NCBI GenBank assembly: GCA_024279575.1 | Contig: JAJRRJ010000049.1 | Location: 1 to 15,606, forward strand | Length of the DNA stretch: 15,606 bases | From: Alphaproteobacteria bacterium | Lineage (GTDB): Bacteria; Pseudomonadota; Alphaproteobacteria; Rhizobiales; Devosiaceae | Direction: 5' to 3' | Shown here: one piece after another, positions 14,801-15,606 of the stretch | Layout of the letters: each line of letters begins with the position of its first letter | How positions within the stretch are numbered: the first letter of the stretch is position 1 | Program-made: the position numbers and the translations under genes | Notes under the pieces: generated by a model | The model's database searches: none | What the model was told of the DNA's origin: nothing | Seen by the model: only the letters and a program-made list of their open reading frames with translations

Positions 14801-15606
14801 GACGCGGGCCAATGGCCTCAATGCGGGCGCTCTCGACCTTGTCCAGCTCTACCTGCATTTCATGCACAAATGCGGGGTCTGCGTTTTTAGGCCGAACCTT
14901 ATAGGAATGCTCGTCGATAACGCGAAAGCCGAAATTTTCAAGCAATGGCACCCGGTTGGACAGGGGAATAGGTGTTTTGGGGTGATAGACTTTAAGTTTG
15001 AGGGCGCTTTCTTCGGTGGTGCTCGGGCTTAAGCGCATTGCGATATCAGTGTCGCCCTCAAGGGATTGCAGCACTTCAATGTCAGCCAGTGCATCGATAT
15101 GGGAATTGGCACTTTGATAGCCGGCTGAAAAGGCATTGGCGTAGGCGGCGACCCCTGCGGGGTTGTCCGCTTCGCTTAAAATGCGATCGCCAAAAGAGCG
15201 CAACATTTCGCTCACGGTGGCTTCAAGTTCTATGCGATCCGGCTGGGGGGTTTTGCCACCGTTGCGGCCAATAATATAGTGAACGCGCACCATTTCACCT
15301 TCGGGGAAATGGGGATAATAGGCCGAAACTCGACCATCATATTGGGTGGCGAGATATTCGCCAATATTGTGGCGAATGTCAGAATCATAGCGGTCCCGGG
15401 GCAGAAAGAGCAGGATGGATACAAAATTGTCAAAGTGGTCAATGCGGGAGAGAACCCGCACCTGAGGCCGGTCCGGCAGGGCGGCGATCAGCGTTGCAAA
15501 TTCAAACAGTTGTTTTTCTTCAATCTGGAACAATTCTTCGCGCGGGTAGTTTTCCAACGCTGCCATCAGGGCTTTGCCCGCATGGGAATTTGGTTCAAGT
15601 TTTGAA
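11880..15606 (-). CDS. Large NAD-specific glutamate dehydrogenase, amino end outside the window
   Basis: The enzyme deaminates L-glutamate to 2-oxoglutarate with NAD+, linking amino-acid breakdown to the TCA cycle. The frame is open to the window edge (SKLEPNSHAGKAL precedes the first internal Met at 15566), so about 1,241 C-terminal residues are seen of a family usually near 1,600. The length and sequence fit the 180-kDa class, which has regulatory regions on both sides of the catalytic core. Core motifs include GGPIARGGLRWSDRPEDFR, KAQMTKNAVIVPTGSKGGFF (substrate/catalytic lysine region, about 14150-14210), and VVGVGDMSGDVFGNGM (NAD-binding Rossmann segment, about 13720-13770). FGGIGTYVRA and the GEGANLGITQLAR segment also match. 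The long C-terminal helical region ends at DLARH. It is the first leftward gene of the right-hand block; no clear intrinsic terminator follows it. Confidence 0.96.
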   Translation of the reverse strand, partial: SKLEPNSHAGKALMAALENYPREELFQIEEKQLFEFATLIAALPDRPQVRVLSRIDHFDNFVSILLFLPRDRYDSDIRHNIGEYLATQYDGRVSAYYPHFPEGEMVRVHYIIGRNGGKTPQPDRIELEATVSEMLRSFGDRILSEADNPAGVAAYANAFSAGYQSANSHIDALADIEVLQSLEGDTDIAMRLSPSTTEESALKLKVYHPKTPIPLSNRVPLLENFGFRVIDEHSYKVRPKNADPAFVHEMQVELDKVESARIEAIGPRLERAIKAIWSGKAESDGLNTLTISARLQWDDVSIIRAMVRYLHQLGSSYSQRYIWAALNAQGPLVSKLVELFHVLHDPEFSGNREKEAQKIQKFVADALEKITSIDEDRIIRHILNLVQFSLRTNFYQRDKDGNRRPALAIKFDCENIEGMPAPRPYREITVYSPRVEGIHLRGGPIARGGLRWSDRPEDFRTEVLGLVKAQMTKNAVIVPTGSKGGFFPKRMPNNPDRETFLAEGIACYKIFINTLLDVTDNLDGEKVLPPKNLVRRDGDDPYLVVAADKGTATFSDTANAISEEHNFWLGDAFASGGSAGYDHKVMGITARGAWEAVKRHFRELDRDIQPSPVSVVGVGDMSGDVFGNGMLLSKEIRLIGAFDHRDIFIDPNPDAPSSYAERQRVFDLPRSSWQDYNKDLISKGGGIYPRSSKSISLSKEAQEALGIEGEKHTPTQVMNAILKTKADLLWFGGIGTYVRATSESNADADDKANDAIRVTAKEVGAKCIGEGANLGITQLARIEFAQNGGLIDTDAIHNSAGVNSSDLEVNIKIALGTLVRDGLMDLPGRNEFLAEMTDEVAELCLRNNYLQTLTLSLTQFRGMDETADLIALMQSMDADGELDREVEFLPDDIEVADRINANQPLTRPETSILLAYAKNILQADLLGSNVIDDPYLAKELYRYFPLQLTGQQPQTIENHRLRREVIATVLSNAMINRGGPAYIHKMTSATSAGAAQVAYAYAAARDSFDLTDLNASIDALDNKVTGAVQLFLYSEVQTLLVNQTLWFLRNVSFETGLASIIKTYATGIEKVRNSLSDILPPFIERSVSRQATDFEEGGAPKAIARRIAELSALTLASDIVLLAEQSNTEVELAAKGYFAVLERFRLGRITELSRHVKTTDHYDRMALDRALANVMRAQRDLSMDVLGAGKGTIEKRMQAWDSALSAEISRIETMVTDLTEGELTVSRLSVAAGLLSDLARH

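Noticed and set aside
1..15606. CRISPR array, insertion sequence, prophage, toxin-antitoxin or defence cassette
   Set aside because: No spaced direct repeats, transposase, integrase or defence-type domains on either strand; the content is conserved housekeeping genes.

Overview
The window looks like ordinary chromosomal housekeeping DNA from an alphaproteobacterium, most likely in the Hyphomicrobiales (Rhizobiales). This is an inference from gene content and order: tsaD-gpsA-YciI-EVE, a DUF1674/SDHAF4-like gene next to rsmB, then a heparinase II/III-like gene and purH, plus the very large NAD-specific glutamate dehydrogenase. Base composition looks moderate (around 50% G+C by eye), lower than in many rhizobia. 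There is no rRNA or tRNA gene, CRISPR array, insertion sequence, phage gene or recognisable defence system, and no stretch over 300 bases lacks a gene.

Left part (1-3621): a gene running leftwards off the window (possibly a mitofilin/COG4223-like inner-membrane protein) is divergent from a rightward run: tsaD (tRNA t6A synthesis), gpsA (glycerol-3-phosphate dehydrogenase), a YciI-family protein, an EVE-domain protein and a DUF1761 membrane protein. The first four are overlapping or separated by about 10 bases or less and probably form one operon.

Middle (3622-8746): a small leftward gene for an SDHAF4-like succinate dehydrogenase assembly factor is divergent from rsmB (16S rRNA m5C methyltransferase). 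It is followed by the heparinase II/III-like gene and purH (last two steps of IMP synthesis). purH is broken in this sequence by a one-base frameshift at a run of five G's, 59 codons before its natural end.

Right part (8747-15606): four leftward genes. In transcription order they are the NAD-glutamate dehydrogenase (amino end outside the window), a membrane-anchored endonuclease/exonuclease/phosphatase-family protein with a TTG start, an UMF1/Atg22-type major facilitator transporter, and a protein with two CDGSH iron-sulfur motifs. The last three are 30-40 bases apart and probably co-transcribed. A long nested inverted repeat lies between the dehydrogenase and the phosphatase-family gene.

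I found no convincing new multi-gene system. The items most worth a second look are the purH frameshift, the nested inverted repeat at 11773-11819, a 17-bp tandem duplication just after purH, a possible leaderless rsmB transcript, and the promoter/operator arrangement at the left edge.
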